Shown: positions 1 to 11,242, counted from the stretch's first letter. The stretch: DNA of 64,000 nt from Tenebrio molitor (GCF_963966145.1 NC_091048.1:14880001-14944000); one strand, 5' to 3'. Notes: generated by a model from the sequence alone, not told the origin. Made by a program: numbers and translations.

Positions 1-110
1 AGTTTGCCCTAACTTTTCCAGCGACAAAACGGAACCTAACTTTTGAAAGCGTCTGATTCTAGTAGGTCTGCATCATAGTGATTTACGTATTCATTAAATT
101 GTCTTACCGA

Positions 111-306
111 ATTACACTCAAGCTTTTTTTTGGGTTGAAGTAAACTTGACATTTATAATTCGAGTTTTGTTATCTGGTAATTGAACTCAAAAAACTGCCA
201 GAAATTTTTTTTTTTCAGAGGCAGTTTTTTTCGTTATATTGCCAGGCAACAAAATTCTCATTGAAATGTCAAGTTTACTTCGACAAAAAAAAAGCTCTCG
301 TGTAAT
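111..306. mobile_element. Short TIR element (MITE)
   Basis: Imperfect terminal inverted repeats of about 40 bp start ATTACAC, run through a poly-T stretch and end in GAAGTAAACTTGACATTT on both arms. The centre is AT-rich and has no credible coding sequence. It is a non-autonomous DNA transposon remnant of unknown superfamily. Apparent ORFs across it are by-products of the repeats. Confidence 0.7.
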
Positions 307-596
307 TATAAGTGAAAACATAGAACGGAATTTTCATTGACATCAATAAATCTTTAAAGAAATCCATCCGAATCCTGATGTCATAAATTATAACAGTTCT
401 GGAACGTCCAGGGCCTCGTGCATGCAGATTGTTTGTTAAATTGTTATATAGAAACAAGCCTGATACTTTTGTTAGATCCTCGTACAACGTCTTCTATGTC
501 AACGAGGATAAATGATGACCCTCATGTTAATAAAAAATATATTTTCCGTTGACCGCTTGTTAATTTCAATATTAATGAATTCTTTTGTCTAAATTA

Positions 597-627
597 TAGT
601 GTATTAATGGACCTCATTAATACACTA
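597..627. repeat. Small perfect hairpin
   Basis: A 13-bp perfect stem (TAGTGTATTAATG) encloses a 5-bp loop. Nothing else supports a function. It lies in otherwise featureless AT-rich DNA from about 310 to 1110. Confidence 0.6.
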
Positions 628-1111
628 TTTTTCATTAATCAACGATTTTTGCGATTTTGACGTTTTGATAAAATTTTGATGTATAAACAACCTCGAACAT
701 GCATTGTTTGCACTTACCAACACTGCAGCAGGTAGTGCAGCAGGGTTTTCTATATTTTATAGCTCCATAACTGCACAATTACAAATTCACTTTTGCAAAA
801 ACCGACATTTTTGGTTATAATACGCATGTCATATTTTTCAAAGGTAACTAGGTTTCCGTAGCAATCGTGATTTTTACGTGAAATTGAATGTGAATGGAGT
901 TGACGTCTTCTGACACTCTTTGTGGAAAAGTGAATAGAAAGTGTTGAAAAATTTAAAAATGGCCTACCCTGAGGACAACAAAAGAAGAAGGTATTTATAA
1001 GGTCTCATCTTTATAGAAAAAGATGAAATTGGTTTTGATTTGGCTTTAATTTCAAAATTTGTCACCAAAAAAAAAAGTTTGCGGTCAACGAAAAAATTTT
1101 GTAATCAACTC

Positions 1112-1216
1112 TTTTGTTAATGGGCGATTCATAATCTCAACTATTAAAGCCACTCACTCGCTACACTCGTTCGTGCTTTAAACAGTTTCGATTATTAATC
1201 GCCTTCATTAACAAAC
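1112..1216. repeat. Foldback hairpin with ACTCG loop
   Basis: An outer stem (TTTGTTAATG and GGCGATT paired with AATCGCC and CATTAACAAA) surrounds an inner AAAGC/GCTTT stem. The loop holds CACTCGCT and ACACTCGTTCGTG. Several other hairpins in the window share this architecture but not the arm sequence. Confidence 0.6.
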
Positions 1217-1268
1217 TAGTTTATTAAATAACTATTAAGAAATATGTTCGAACAAGTTTCATTAAGTA

Positions 1269-1519
1269 CTGTCGCGAGCAATAAATTTTGGTCGTCAAAG
1301 TCATTTGAAAATTTGGTTAGATTGTCACAAATTTAAAACAATTCCCTGCCTAATTATGCCCATGTCAACAAAGTCTCAAAAAAATGAGAAAAAAATGACA
1401 ATTAATGTCATACCTACAACATGATGATAGGTTATGATATATACGACCGTTTTACAATGGAGCATTTTCGATTGCCTCAAAGACTGACTTTGACGACCAA
1501 AATTTATTGCTCGCGACTG
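1269..1519. mobile_element. TA-target MITE
   Basis: Inverted repeats of about 33 bp (GTCGCGAGCAATAAATTTTG onward) are flanked by TA on each side at 1267-1268 and 1520-1521. Length is 251 bp and no coding potential is visible. TA duplications fit a Tc1/mariner-type non-autonomous element. Confidence 0.75.
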
Positions 1520-1536
1520 TACCTATTGTACCTGTA

Positions 1537-2060
1537 CAGGGTGATTTTGAAAGTTGGGCAGATATTTTAATGACGAGCTACTGGCTTCATGTAGAACTCG
1601 GAAAAAATGTTTAAAAAATTCTGTGTTAAAAAATAAAATGACATTTATTTTTTGAGCTACAATTTTTTTTAATTGCTGTTAATCTTCTACGTTGTCAAAC
1701 AACGTCGTAGGTAAAATTTCGGCACATTTTAAAAATACACCCTGTATATCATATTTTATAAAACGTACACCAATGCGGTAGCGGTTTCCTTGTTTTAAAG
1801 CATATTTCCTATAGGTTACTTCGTATTGGCGTACATTTTATAAAACATGACATACAGGGTGTATTTTTAAAATGTGCCGAAATTTTGCCTACGAGATTGT
1901 TTGTCAACGTAGAAAACTAAAAGCAATTAAAAAAAATTGTAGCTTAAAAAATAAATGTCATTTTATTTTTTGACAGAATTTTTTAAATATTTTTTCCGAG
2001 TTCTACATGAAGCCAGTAGCTCGTGATTAAAATATCTGCACAACTTTCAAAATCACCCTG
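1537..2060. mobile_element. Near-palindromic TA-target MITE
   Basis: Ends are CAGGGTGATTTTGAAAGTTG and its complement, flanked by TA. The inverted arms run for about 200 bp each, so almost the whole 524-bp element can fold back. A second TACAGGGTGTATTTT-type inverted pair sits near the centre (about 1737 and 1860), suggesting an element within an element or an internally duplicated end. Confidence 0.8.
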
Positions 2061-2223
2061 TATATGTACTATTGGGAGTATAAAAAGTGGGACATCAAAT
2101 TTCTGACCGTTTAAAAATTTATTTTATACTCCTATTTTCCTTTTCCAAGTGCCCTTTTCTTTTGATAAAGGTAAATTTTGATTTGGACTTTGCATTAAAT
2201 AAATATTCACTACGTGCTTATTA

Positions 2224-2456
2224 GGCATTCGCGATCTTTTTGGGACCGAAACAATTTAATTTAAAAAAGACAAACCAGATTTAAGAGATCCGGCAACAAT
2301 GTACCTATTCAGAAAATATAACCCTAAACTGAAAACAACCTAACCTAACACAAAAAGTGTCAGTTTCCTTTAGGGAATTTAGTTATCACCGAGATACTGC
2401 CAATAAAATCACTAGATGGTCATAGCCAACTCGGTTCCAAAAAGATCGTGAATGCC
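2224..2456. mobile_element. TTA-target MITE (PIF/Harbinger-like)
   Basis: TIRs GGCATTCGCGATCTTTTTGG and its imperfect complement are flanked by TTA at 2221-2223 and 2457-2459. A 3-bp TTA duplication points to PIF/Harbinger. One end of the same family recurs near 43295-43325. Length 233 bp. Confidence 0.75.
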
Positions 2457-2461
2457 TTATA

Positions 2462-2961
2462 CCGGGTGATTTTAAATGAATGTGACTTTTTTTCATAGGT
2501 TGGTAATATTATTGTTGGTTATTCTGCTTTTTAATGTGATAGTACTTGATAGTTGACATAAACATAGGCATCCTCGCCTATTTGACACAATTTATTAATA
2601 CATAAAATGTCAAAATGACGTTCGCACGCCAATGTGTTGATTAAGGTAAAGTGCGTCTATCGATATTTTGAAACGACTTTTTAAACACTAGTTAACATTT
2701 TGGGTCGTTTATGATGGTCTCATTACTAGGGGATTATTTATCTACCCTGTAACAAAAACTCTCGATGGTACCTGCGGATTATTGAGGATCGGTTACTCAC
2801 CACTTTTACGACAATCTTTGTTAGCGGGCAATAAACCACTAAAGGAAGCAAAAGGTCGTTTTAAAATATGGATAGACGCACTTTATCAAGTTTGCCAAAA
2901 TAATTTATGAAAAATGTTCCCAAATTAAGAAAAAAAGTCACAATCATTTAAAATCACCCGG
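2462..2961. mobile_element. TA-target MITE
   Basis: TIRs begin CGGGTGATTTTAAATGA, continue into GTGACTTTTTTTC, and are flanked by TA at 2460-2461 and 2962-2963. Length 500 bp. It sits 5 bp from the neighbouring TTA-target element, inside the same host element. Confidence 0.8.
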
Positions 2962-3119
2962 TACTTATACTCATTCTTGCACCCTATCTACAATACTTAA
3001 TATCAACGTCAATCAATTCAAAGTAAGGTTAGCCGGTTAGCAACAGATAATGGTCATTTCACTCATTTCACATTAAAAGTCAAGACAGTGATGTCCGATT
3101 TTTTTTGCTCCTAATAGTA

Positions 3120-4237
3120 CCTATATGTATGCTTACGTAGGCTGCAGAAAAAGCTACTGTAGTGTAATAAAATAACACTAATAACGCAAACTATTTTTCT
3201 CAAAAAACATTTTTATGTTTTTGTATTGATACATATAATGTATTCCAACTTTAAAAAAACGATGCTTGGCCATGACAATCTGACAGATTTCATCCTGTAT
3301 ATCTGAATAAAAGTTTGGTTAGGAATTTTGAAGGCACAGTGTTGCCATACTTATGTCCCGCTTTTTTGCGAATCGATTGAAACTGTATTTACAAGAAATT
3401 AATAGAGAACCCAGCATTTTTTTATTAAAAATAGCAATTGAAAAAAAAGACAAATCAAAATGTAAACATCTGGTGGAGGCTTTAGTCGTTGAATTAGTTT
3501 CAAGAACGCTTGCTTTAGTTTAACAAGCAGAAAACGGATGAGTTCTTCAAAATGGAATCACTTTTTTTAAAAGACATCTACACTTTAACCTCCTCCATTA
3601 TTGTATCTTCAGAATTATCTTTATCAGTAGATTCCCAATCATCTTCTAATGTTTAGCCTACCAATAATTTCGTTCAGATCTCTTTTAAAAAATGGTTCTA
3701 CTTTTCTGATTTTCCTCTTTTTGTAGTTCTAGTATCCTCCAGACCCTTTTTTGTAATTATGCAATATATAACAGATCTTTCCACCTATAAAAATAATTAT
3801 ACAGTTCAGGATTTCATCGAATACAAATTCATTGTTCTCACTTTGAAGGTATCCATCAATCTGTTAATAATAATCGCATCATTACTTAGATCGGGCCTAT
3901 CTCGTTTAAAATGTGTCTAGCCCTTCCACACATTACGTTTTGTCTCGACAAACACAACTTTCGGCATTATGTACTTATAATAAACCCTTTAAATTATTAT
4001 TTTGTGTTGTCTAATTTAAAATAAATTGGAAAAACGTCAAAATGACATTTATTGATAACTTTATTTACTTTTTGTTTTAGAATCATCTTGCAACATAGCA
4101 CTTCAAATTTAGTTACAAAAGATTTACAACCAAAATGAAATGAAATATAACTACTACTTTCCTCAGTACTGCCAATTTAACAAAATTAAAGCATGGCAAC
4201 CTATCGTTTTTTTAAAGATGGAATAGATTATAATTTC
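3120..4237. other. No recognisable feature
   Basis: AT-rich sequence with short ORFs only. No inverted repeat, splice-bounded exon or known domain was recognised. A terminus-like string (ATCCTGTATAT) near 3292 could be the worn end of another DNA transposon. Confidence 0.5.
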
Positions 4238-4392
4238 GTGTGTTTTTTTAAATTTCACCTCGTAGTAGGCGTTGAAGTGTCGATTGTGAACGCACTATAC
4301 TGGTTACGGATCACGGATCAGCTGTTTGAATCTGACGTTTTACACGATCGACTATTCAACGCCTGCTAGGAGGTAAAATTAAAACTACACAG
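4238..4392. mobile_element. Degenerate MITE, same family as 9635-9806
   Basis: Inverted arms contain AGTAGGCGTTGAAGTGTCGA and, at the other end, TCGACTATTCAACGCCTGCT. It matches the element at 9635-9806 in opposite orientation, including the internal block with CGCACTATAC and CAGCTGTTT. Ends are worn. Confidence 0.65.
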
Positions 4393-4417
4393 CGTCGTAT
4401 CTATAAAATTAACATTA

Positions 4418-4545
4418 TACAGTCATTATAAATGACTGTACTCGAAGCAAGCCATGCCCATGTTATGAAATTTTTGCCGCCTCACTGTGAACTGTCTTTT
4501 TTTTAGTGTCATTTTTTAGGTGAAAAGTGCGGTTATGAGAATTTT
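4418..4545. mobile_element. Truncated MITE copy, family of 23784-24026
   Basis: Shares CATTATAAATGACTGTACTCGAAG, GCCCATG and TTTTTAGGTGAAAAGTGCGG with one half of the element at 23784-24026, in opposite orientation. The other half is missing. Confidence 0.55.
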
Positions 4546-4779
4546 ATTTCCGTGCCTTAGAGCAAAACTCTATTAAATCCAAAAGTTTCATTTTTCGGTT
4601 TGTTTCAAATTTTACGCTCAATCTGCCACTGTAGCTTAAGCGATCTTAGGATTAAATATGCCTAAAATAGCATTCTATGAACAGTATTAAGTGCGCACCG
4701 CTCTTGGAGCAAAACCGTTAACAAAAAACTAAAAAAAAAAAACATTTTATTTCGGCTGTAGTGACCTAGTTTAAAATTT

Positions 4780-6200
4780 AAGTTTAAATTCCCGGTACCG
4801 CCAAAGCCAGTCGATTAATAAAGTACCGACAGGATTTGACGTTTACATAAAAGGCAACCGTAACGATTTTTTCGCTTTGGGTACCGCCACAATAGCACGC
4901 CAAATGTGAAGGTACTAGCGGCTAGGCTAGGAACTAAGGGATGGGGTTGGCAATCCTGGGAAGAGCGGAAATAGAGCGGGGGTGAAGAGGCGCTCGCGCG
5001 CGTAGGTTCAATTCTTTTTGGTTTTTCGAAACGAACACACTGTGCGAAGAGCGATCCATATTTCAAAATTTGTAAGTTAAATCTGAATCAATTACACTAC
5101 CATCCCGAGTAGATATTTTGTGTCCCGTGAGGGATCCGACGTTTTAATCCACCCCGGGTAATTTATCCCACGTCTGTTGTTTTCTTTTTGGGACCAGGAC
5201 ATTTTGTTGCATGCTGTTTCTTTCCAGAAGCGCCCATTTGTAAATTTTAAGCGTTAACCCTAAGTTTCTCCCGGGAGGTTCATTTTTCAGGCAATCCGTT
5301 AATTTCGAAAATTAGCAGCCGTCGTCCGAATCGCGTGCGTCCATTTTGTTTTTCTTTCGCTAACATTTTCTAACGGCACTCAACCCGCCATTTTTTTGTT
5401 TAGCATTGCCAGCGATTATCGTATTCGTTATTTATGTTGCAAATGTGGTCGTGATCGTCATCGAAGCGGAGAGGGCCCTACGTTGTGATTTTCTTTTGGC
5501 GGAATAGGTTCGGAATGCAAACGATGAGGGTTCAAGTGCCAAGAGGGAAGAGTGCCGCAAAATAAAATACACATGTGAGGGACGTAAAATACCTTTTATT
5601 GAAAAATGCCTGTGATAACGTTGATTTTCGGCGAACAAATGAAATGAAACCAAAATTAATGGGGGCCAAGTATAAGAAAGTAAAGAAAATTAACTAGCTG
5701 AGGTCATAAACAGAACGGGTAAATGACAACAAAAATGACAAGTTAAAGGTTGCAAAAAAAAACACAAGTAACAAATTTATAATGCAGTTATCACAGACAG
5801 GGACGGATAAAAACCCTCTCCAAAACCGTATCCCAGGTATTACTCATATTTTACAATTAGTTATGACAATTCCAAGTAACTACGCGGTCAAGGTACGCCG
5901 ACAGGAGCTTAGAGCTGGAAGTAACAAAATCTCGCCCGCGAGCGGACTCAGAAGAATAATCTGAATCGGCTTGAGATCAGCGACGTTTCTAGTTCTAGAA
6001 AGAGTGACAGAAGCGTTCGGGGCTGTACGATGAGCATTCCAGAGCCGCATCGAGCAAGGCTTAGGTCCGCCTTCCCCAACCAACCGTTTACTGACAAATC
6101 ACGAGGTCCCTAGAACCGCGACGGAGCTTCGCGTCAACATTCCAGAGCCGCATCGAGCAGGGCTTAGGTCCGCCTCCGCTAACGGCCCTAATTAACCGTG
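4780..6200. other. GC-richer, non-repetitive stretch without supported ORF
   Basis: Compared with its surroundings this region is richer in G+C and CpG, for example around 4985-5010 (GCGCTCGCGCGCG), 5270-5340 and 5930-6180. No transposon ends were seen in it and no reading frame has recognisable coding content. It could be a promoter or non-coding first exon of a host gene, or simply unique DNA that escaped insertion. The sequence alone does not decide. Confidence 0.35.
6035..6175. repeat. Two direct copies of a 38-bp unit
   Basis: CATTCCAGAGCCGCATCGAG, followed by the same GGCTTAGGTCCGCC block, occurs at 6035-6072 and again at 6138-6175, offset by 103 bp with nearly perfect identity. The sequence between shows no similarity to the unit. 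Confidence 0.8.
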
Positions 6201-6339
6201 GCCTCCACAGAAATGTACTAGATAACCCCACGACTTCCTGAATGTCACCTAACTCCCATAGTGTCGCACTTACAACATTTTAACTTTAACTCATCCGAAA
6301 TCTAGCGATGCTTAGCAACAACACAAAGAAAACCCAAGT

Positions 6340-6505
6340 TTAATTCAATAGAACAAAGCGTAACATTAAACGATGATAAAATTCAACAAAACAAAGTGCA
6401 ACATTAAACAATGATAAAATAAAACAACACAAAGCGCAACATTAAACAATGATCAAATAAAAGAGAAAAAAGCGCAAAGTTAAATAACGATAAAATAAAA
6501 CCGCT
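6340..6505. repeat. Minisatellite, about four units of 40-45 bp
   Basis: Imperfect tandem units share ACAAAGCGCAACATTAAAC and ATGATAAAATAAAAC. The last unit is the most diverged. Non-coding. Confidence 0.8.
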
Positions 6506-6867
6506 TTAAATGGCACAAATATCAGTTTGTTTCAGTTTGCGCGGGTTCGAATATTTGGCGGAAAGTAATATATTCAGATCATTACACGGCTCTTCTGTAA
6601 AATTTATGTTTTGTGACTCAGTTCTGTTCTAGGGTATGGATTTATTTCTTTCTAAATTAATGATTGAATCTAAGAATATTGAGTTGTTTTGCAACCAACT
6701 TAACTCCTGTGTGTGAACTGTGTGTATTCGCTTATTCATCATTTTTTATATGGATCGGCAACCATAAATTTTACATTCAGCTTTTACGCCAATTTGGACT
6801 ACAATCATTTATAGTGATAGTGACCTGTAGTATTATGATATTAATAAATATGTGATAATAATAATAA

Positions 6868-7256
6868 CTATTATTAAAATATTCACCCTGAGACGGAGGG
6901 TTTTATATTTCCAATACAAGATCGTGTTATAAATACAAGAAATTATAAAAAACACATATGCGGTTTGCAATCGATAATTGATAAATGTAGGATTTGCGGA
7001 ACTGAAGGGGAAACAATTGAACACATAATTTCTTCTTGCACCGTTTTGGCTCAAAGCGAATATAAGAAACGTCATGATATATTCGCTAAAATTATACACA
7101 TGAATTTAGCTGTTAAATTCAATTTATTAAAGAATACACAATCACATTATAGTTATACACCAGAAAGTTGTTTGGAAAATGATAATTATAAATTATATTT
7201 TGATCGAACAATTTTAATTGACATTCATATTAAGCATAACAGACCAGACATTATTA
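6868..7256 (+). pseudogene. REL non-LTR retrotransposon, 5' part of an interrupted fragment
   Basis: This encodes the zinc-binding part of the restriction-like endonuclease of an R4/Dong-type retrotransposon. C-X2-C-X8-H-X4-C is visible, followed by an RHD triplet. It closely matches 61135-61505. The fragment is preceded by an ATA/TAA-rich stretch (about 6848-6868), is 5'-truncated, and carries a few changes in its first codons. It stops at 7256 where a Helitron is inserted, between the conserved PD and the downstream catalytic D of the nuclease. The same element resumes at 9953. Confidence 0.85.
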
Positions 7257-7262
7257 TCTATA

Positions 7263-8018
7263 CAGTGCCTTTTTTTTAACGCTGGCCATAGGGATTTACA
7301 TGCTAAAAAGTTTAGGGTGTGTTAATGAGCTTTTTAGTACGAATTTTTAAGTGAAATTTGGTAGGATATTAGATTAGTATTTTATAAATCAATTTCAGTT
7401 CGGCCCATCGCACAAAACAAAATAATCACGGAGTTAGAGCAAAAATAAGTTTATTAAATTTACTACGTGGCTTGCCAAGTAGGCTGACGTACCTAATGTA
7501 AACTCAACAAGCGTCAAACAGTAATAATTTTCAATGGACACCTTTTCAAATAAAGAAATGATTGAATGGGAGAGATTTTGAAAAATGGGCAATTTTATTT
7601 CATAAACATAAAACATAGGACATTATAATTACATCAAAATAAATAAAATTCTACTTCAACAATTTTAAACTATGTAATTTAATTATTTTTGAATTTTCAT
7701 TTCATAAATTGTTCAAACTGTCTTCCATAGGCTGTAAGACACTAAACTAACCAAGACGATCATAAAAATTTTGTAACTGTCTAACAATTATAAAACCTTC
7801 TGGGCAAGAAATAATGTAATAAATTAAAAGTAGTTTTTTTTAATTAATTCCGTAATTATTTTATTCTTTAGTATAAAATAAACTTAAATTGATGTATAAA
7901 ATATTAATCTAATATTCTGCAAAATTTGACTTAAAAATTCCTGCTAAAAAGCTTATTAACACGATCCAAAGTTTTTGTCATGTAAATCCCTATGGCCAGC
8001 GTTAAAAAAAAGGCACTG
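7263..8018. mobile_element. TA-target TIR element in the Helitron 5' end
   Basis: TIRs of about 75 bp start CAGTGCCTTTTTTTTAACGC and are flanked by TA. The insertion lies 4-6 bp inside the Helitron terminus, in its TATATA run. The 756-bp interior is AT-rich with no transposase recognised. The terminus resembles that of 9237-9403 (CAGTG, poly-T, ATAGGGATTTACATG). Confidence 0.85.
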
Positions 8019-8318
8019 TATATATAAAACAAAGTCGGGTTAGTTACGCCATTTATAATTCAAGAACGGCTGGACAGATTTTTATGATCTTTATATTGTT
8101 GGATTTGTCTCCTCCCCGATTAGCAGAATAACTATTAAAACATCGAATAACTAACGAAAAAAAATTATGAAGAAAATTCATTTTGAAAGGTTATGTCATC
8201 TGTCACAATCTGTCATTGTGCGCGCATCGACAATTTGAACTTAATTGAGATTTAACGTCAGCTGAGTTTTAACACCAAGTGTGATCAATGGTGATCAACA
8301 ACACGTACTTTTGCATTG

Positions 8319-8660
8319 TACAGGGTGCGACAACATAACTTCCTTTTTTGAAATGCGCGCTATTCAGACTGTAGGGGTCGTAATGGGACGGGAGTGGTCT
8401 CATTCGGAAGCCGTGGTTTTCAAGATTTGTTCCCTATCCCTGTCAGCTGCCATCATGCGTTGGAAGAGTGGAAAGCCTGCGTTTGTCGTCGAGGTCTACT
8501 TTTCAAACTGATTTTTTGTGATCGCAACCCTTCCGAAATTGCTTCAATGTTGGGTCGTGTCCCGAACCAGAAATCAATTGTTACATGGGTCACTACGTTC
8601 AAACCATGATTTCAGACAAACCGGGAGTGCGACAAGACGAAGAACTGGAGTCTCACCTCA
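8319..8660 (+). pseudogene. Decayed mariner-type transposase N-terminus (DUF4817-like)
   Basis: A terminus-like TACAGGGTGCGACAACATAA at 8318 is followed by broken coding sequence from 8454. Segments in different frames read RAFVVE-like, VIAT, FRNCFNVG, then RVPNQKSIVTWVTTF and SDKPGVRQ. Together they follow the helix-turn-helix domain seen in many insect mariner-related proteins. A stop and at least two frameshifts break it, and neither the catalytic domain nor a matching right TIR was found. It was probably carried into or inserted in the Helitron. Confidence 0.7.
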
Positions 8661-9236
8661 ATAAGGGGCAATTTGTAGTAGAGAGCCCGCTCGCCGGATT
8701 TGTCCCCTTGCAATTTTGTTTGTGTTTTTTTTTTGAAATCTCGCGTTCATATCAACCATCAAAGGACCCTACAAGGCCAACATCCGTGCAGGAACATACC
8801 CGCTGCTATGTCCTGGCTAACGCTAGAAATGGGCTTATTCACTTATTCAGTGTATCGCACCTGTATCTAACTAATAATGCATTTAAGTACGTCAACTGTC
8901 TGTAATTATTTAAATGCTACCCCAAGTAATGCTACTTCGCGGGGGAAGCTGTTTTAGGGTTGAACATTTATTGCTGTGCGGCATACCTAACCTCGAAACT
9001 ATCAAACAAAAACAAATGAACAGTGTGTCGAAACCATCAAACCAACAAACCAGTGGAACAAAATCTTCATCTACAAAATGTTTCCAACAAACACGCATAT
9101 GCTTAGTAATTCTCTTTCCAATTTTTAATTTAATTTTCCACATTTTCTTCCCGTCAGATGTTGACTGCATCCCAACCAAACTCATTAAAATATTCAATCC
9201 GTTTATGGTGATTGTTAATTCCGGATTATTTTTATA

Positions 9237-9403
9237 CAGTGATTTTTTTTTATCAATGAATCATAGAGATTTACATGGTATAAAGTATAAACTTTATTTC
9301 GCGTCAATGGTGTTTCTATTGCTAATTTCAAAATTATTTTTCGGACATGAAATAAAGTTTACACCATGTCAATCCCTATGGTTCATTGATAAAAAATTCA
9401 CTG
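9237..9403. mobile_element. MITE inside the Helitron
   Basis: TIRs CAGTGATTTTTTTTTATCAA and complement (about 42 bp) are flanked on the left by TA; the right flank is CATA. 167 bp. End structure resembles the larger element at 7263-8018, so it may be a deletion derivative of a related family. Confidence 0.75.
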
Positions 9404-9634
9404 CATAGTTACAACTCGGGAGACAGCAATTTGCTCTACTACTCATTATACTCTGACTTCTTGCAAATGAATTTACCGAAAAAACTTAATTTTTCAGTAC
9501 TCATCAATGAATTATCGTAAATTTATGGGAGTTAATTAAGGTACTATATCGTTAATCACATTTGCACATCACGTGACGTGAATATCAATAATCTCCGTCA
9601 GAGGGCGTAGTGCTTAGCATTAAATTTAAATAAA

Positions 9635-9806
9635 GGGTGTTTTTTTAAATTTGGCGTCGAAGTAGGCGTTGGAGAGTCGATTGAGATCGCACCACTCATG
9701 TAAAAGCGTAAGATTGAAACAGCTGATCCGCGATCCGTAACCTGTATAGTGCGTTCACAATCGACACTTCAACGCCTACTTCGACGCCAAATTTTAAAAA
9801 ACACCC
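9635..9806. mobile_element. MITE inside the Helitron, family of 4238-4392
   Basis: TIRs begin GGGTGTTTTTTTAAATTTGG and include GTAGGCGTTG. About 172 bp, ends intact. Its other copy is at 4238-4392. Confidence 0.75.
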
Positions 9807-9952
9807 GTTATGTGTAAGCATTAAATCATTAAATTTCAATTCATTTTGATTATTCATTTTATCTTAATAAAAAAACTTCATTCAATTCAGCTAATAAGTT
9901 AACACAACATTTATTGACTCTGAGGCGGTACGAAGTTCGCCGGGTCAGCTAG

Positions 9953-10403
9953 TTTTAAATAAACAACAAAAGCAAGCATATCTTTTAGATATAGCTGTTC
10001 CAAATTCACATAATATAACACAGACATATAACACAAAAATTAATAAATATTTAGAGCTCTCCGTTGCTATGAGAAATCTTTGGAGTTTAGAAAAAAATTC
10101 TATTTTACCACTAATAATTTCAGCAACGGGAATAGTACCGCAATCTCTTTTTAAAAATTCTGGATTTAGGGAACACATTGGTAGTTGAAATTCAAAAAGG
10201 TATATTATGATACTCATGTCATATCGTGAGGAAATTCCTTAACATTGACACAGAACATAATACACAACAAAGTCAAAATGCGGAGGCGAGACGCCGGTAA
10301 TTATGTTGATAAGCACTGCACTATTACTTGATAGTAATATCCGTAATAGTGTATGTACTCCGGCAAAATTGCTGTGCCGCCGGGTGGTGGAGGGTTCAGG
10401 TTT
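9953..10403 (+). pseudogene. REL non-LTR retrotransposon, 3' part of interrupted fragment
   Basis: Continuation of 6868-7256 after the Helitron. It carries the nuclease segment AYLLDIAVPNSHN with the catalytic D, then coding sequence and the 3' UTR ending in the CCGCCGGGTGG block shared with 58740, 61945 and 62320. A small deletion near 10160 breaks the frame relative to the copy at 61680-61760. The 3' end abuts TTATTATTG and then the inverted RT-A fragment. Confidence 0.85.
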
Positions 10404-11242
10404 ATTATTGACGGCGAACAGGCTAGACGCTCAATTACAAGCTGTGCCAAAAAGAAAATGATACACAAAACACAATCACAACACAACAACCATTATACAG
10501 AGCGCCCAGAATCCCAGAAATGTGGTAGCAACTTTTACACAAAGTGTCACAAGATGGCACTTTCGAAAGCCAAATTTGTTCAATCCTGCAACATTCAATT
10601 TTTGAATTTTCTCAAAAGAATATGTTAAGAAGGTTTTCCGAACAATTTTTACCCCCGATTTGTGGAGATGTTGCTCGAATGGTTCAGTTATGCATTGAGC
10701 ATAATGGTGGTCAATTTTAACATTTTCCATAAAATTTAAATTTGAATGTTTTACGTTTGACAATTCTTGACATTTATTTATCTCAATTTAGATAGCGGCG
10801 TTGCCATGCATAAAAAAGGTCTCTGTAAAAAAGTGTCATCTTGCGGGACCAATCGAAAAACTTGCTACCACATTTCTGGGCGCTCTGTACACAGAGCATC
10901 CCAACACCCAAACTACAACCACCGAGTACGCGTTTGAGCTTGAGCAGGATCATCCTGGTTCACAAAGAGCTGGAGAAGCATTCCCTTATTTGCGATATAC
11001 TCGTACAGAATATACTGCAACAAAACACATCGATGTGGATTTCGACACTCTGATAATTGCACAGCATTCGAGTAATACAGATGACCTGAGCCCGATGTCC
11101 GTGTGGCGCTGACCGATGTAGAAAACACTCCTTACCCTAGAACCCGAGCGGCTAACCCTCAAACTGATCCGCTCCAGAACGAGAGGACATTCCTGCAGCC
11201 CTCTGAACAATTTGAACAAAAAGCTCACCGAATGCTCCATGC
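10404..11242 (-). pseudogene. RT-A non-LTR retrotransposon, 3'-end fragment
   Basis: Reads on the minus strand as the C-terminal end of the RT-A ORF2 and its 3' UTR, matching 16755-17180 (shared HSV.FLFKLFRGL and RSGSR.RS.FY.). The TAA-rich tail lies at the low-coordinate end (about 10404-10415), directly against the 3' end of the REL fragment. It is 5'-truncated and interrupted by the MITE at 10498-10887. No RT catalytic residues remain in this copy. Confidence 0.8.
10498..10887. mobile_element. TA-target MITE within RT-A fragment
   Basis: TIRs begin CAGAGCGCCCAGAA and include AATGTGGTAGCAA; TA lies on both sides (10496-10497 and 10888-10889). Comparison with 17060-17085 confirms that the RT-A 3' UTR is continuous without it. 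390 bp, non-coding. Confidence 0.82.

Larger units (their letters stand above)
2069..3117. mobile_element. TIR element hosting two nested MITEs
   Basis: Left end CTATTGGGAGTATAAAAAG and right end (complement) CTATTAGGAGCAAAAAAAAT match imperfectly and both sit next to TA. The interior is largely occupied by two separate elements, at 2224-2456 and 2462-2961. Without them the element would be about 315 bp. Non-coding. Confidence 0.65.
7257..9952 (+). mobile_element. Non-autonomous Helitron, with nested elements
   Basis: Inserted between A (7256) and T (9953) of the REL retrotransposon, as Helitrons do. The 5' end is TCTATA and continues, after a nested element, as TATATAAAAC...GAACGGCTGGACAGATTT, matching common insect Helitron 5' ends. 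The 3' end is CGCCGGGTCAGCTAG with a GGCG/CGCC hairpin just upstream. No Rep/helicase coding sequence is present. The interior contains a TA-target element, a mariner fragment and two MITEs. The site before insertion can be inferred from the uninterrupted copy at 61505. Confidence 0.88.

Noticed and set aside
8914..9408. A 164-codon plus-strand ORF
   Set aside because: Its second half is read through the arms of a MITE and its first half has no domain features. It is an accidental frame inside the Helitron.
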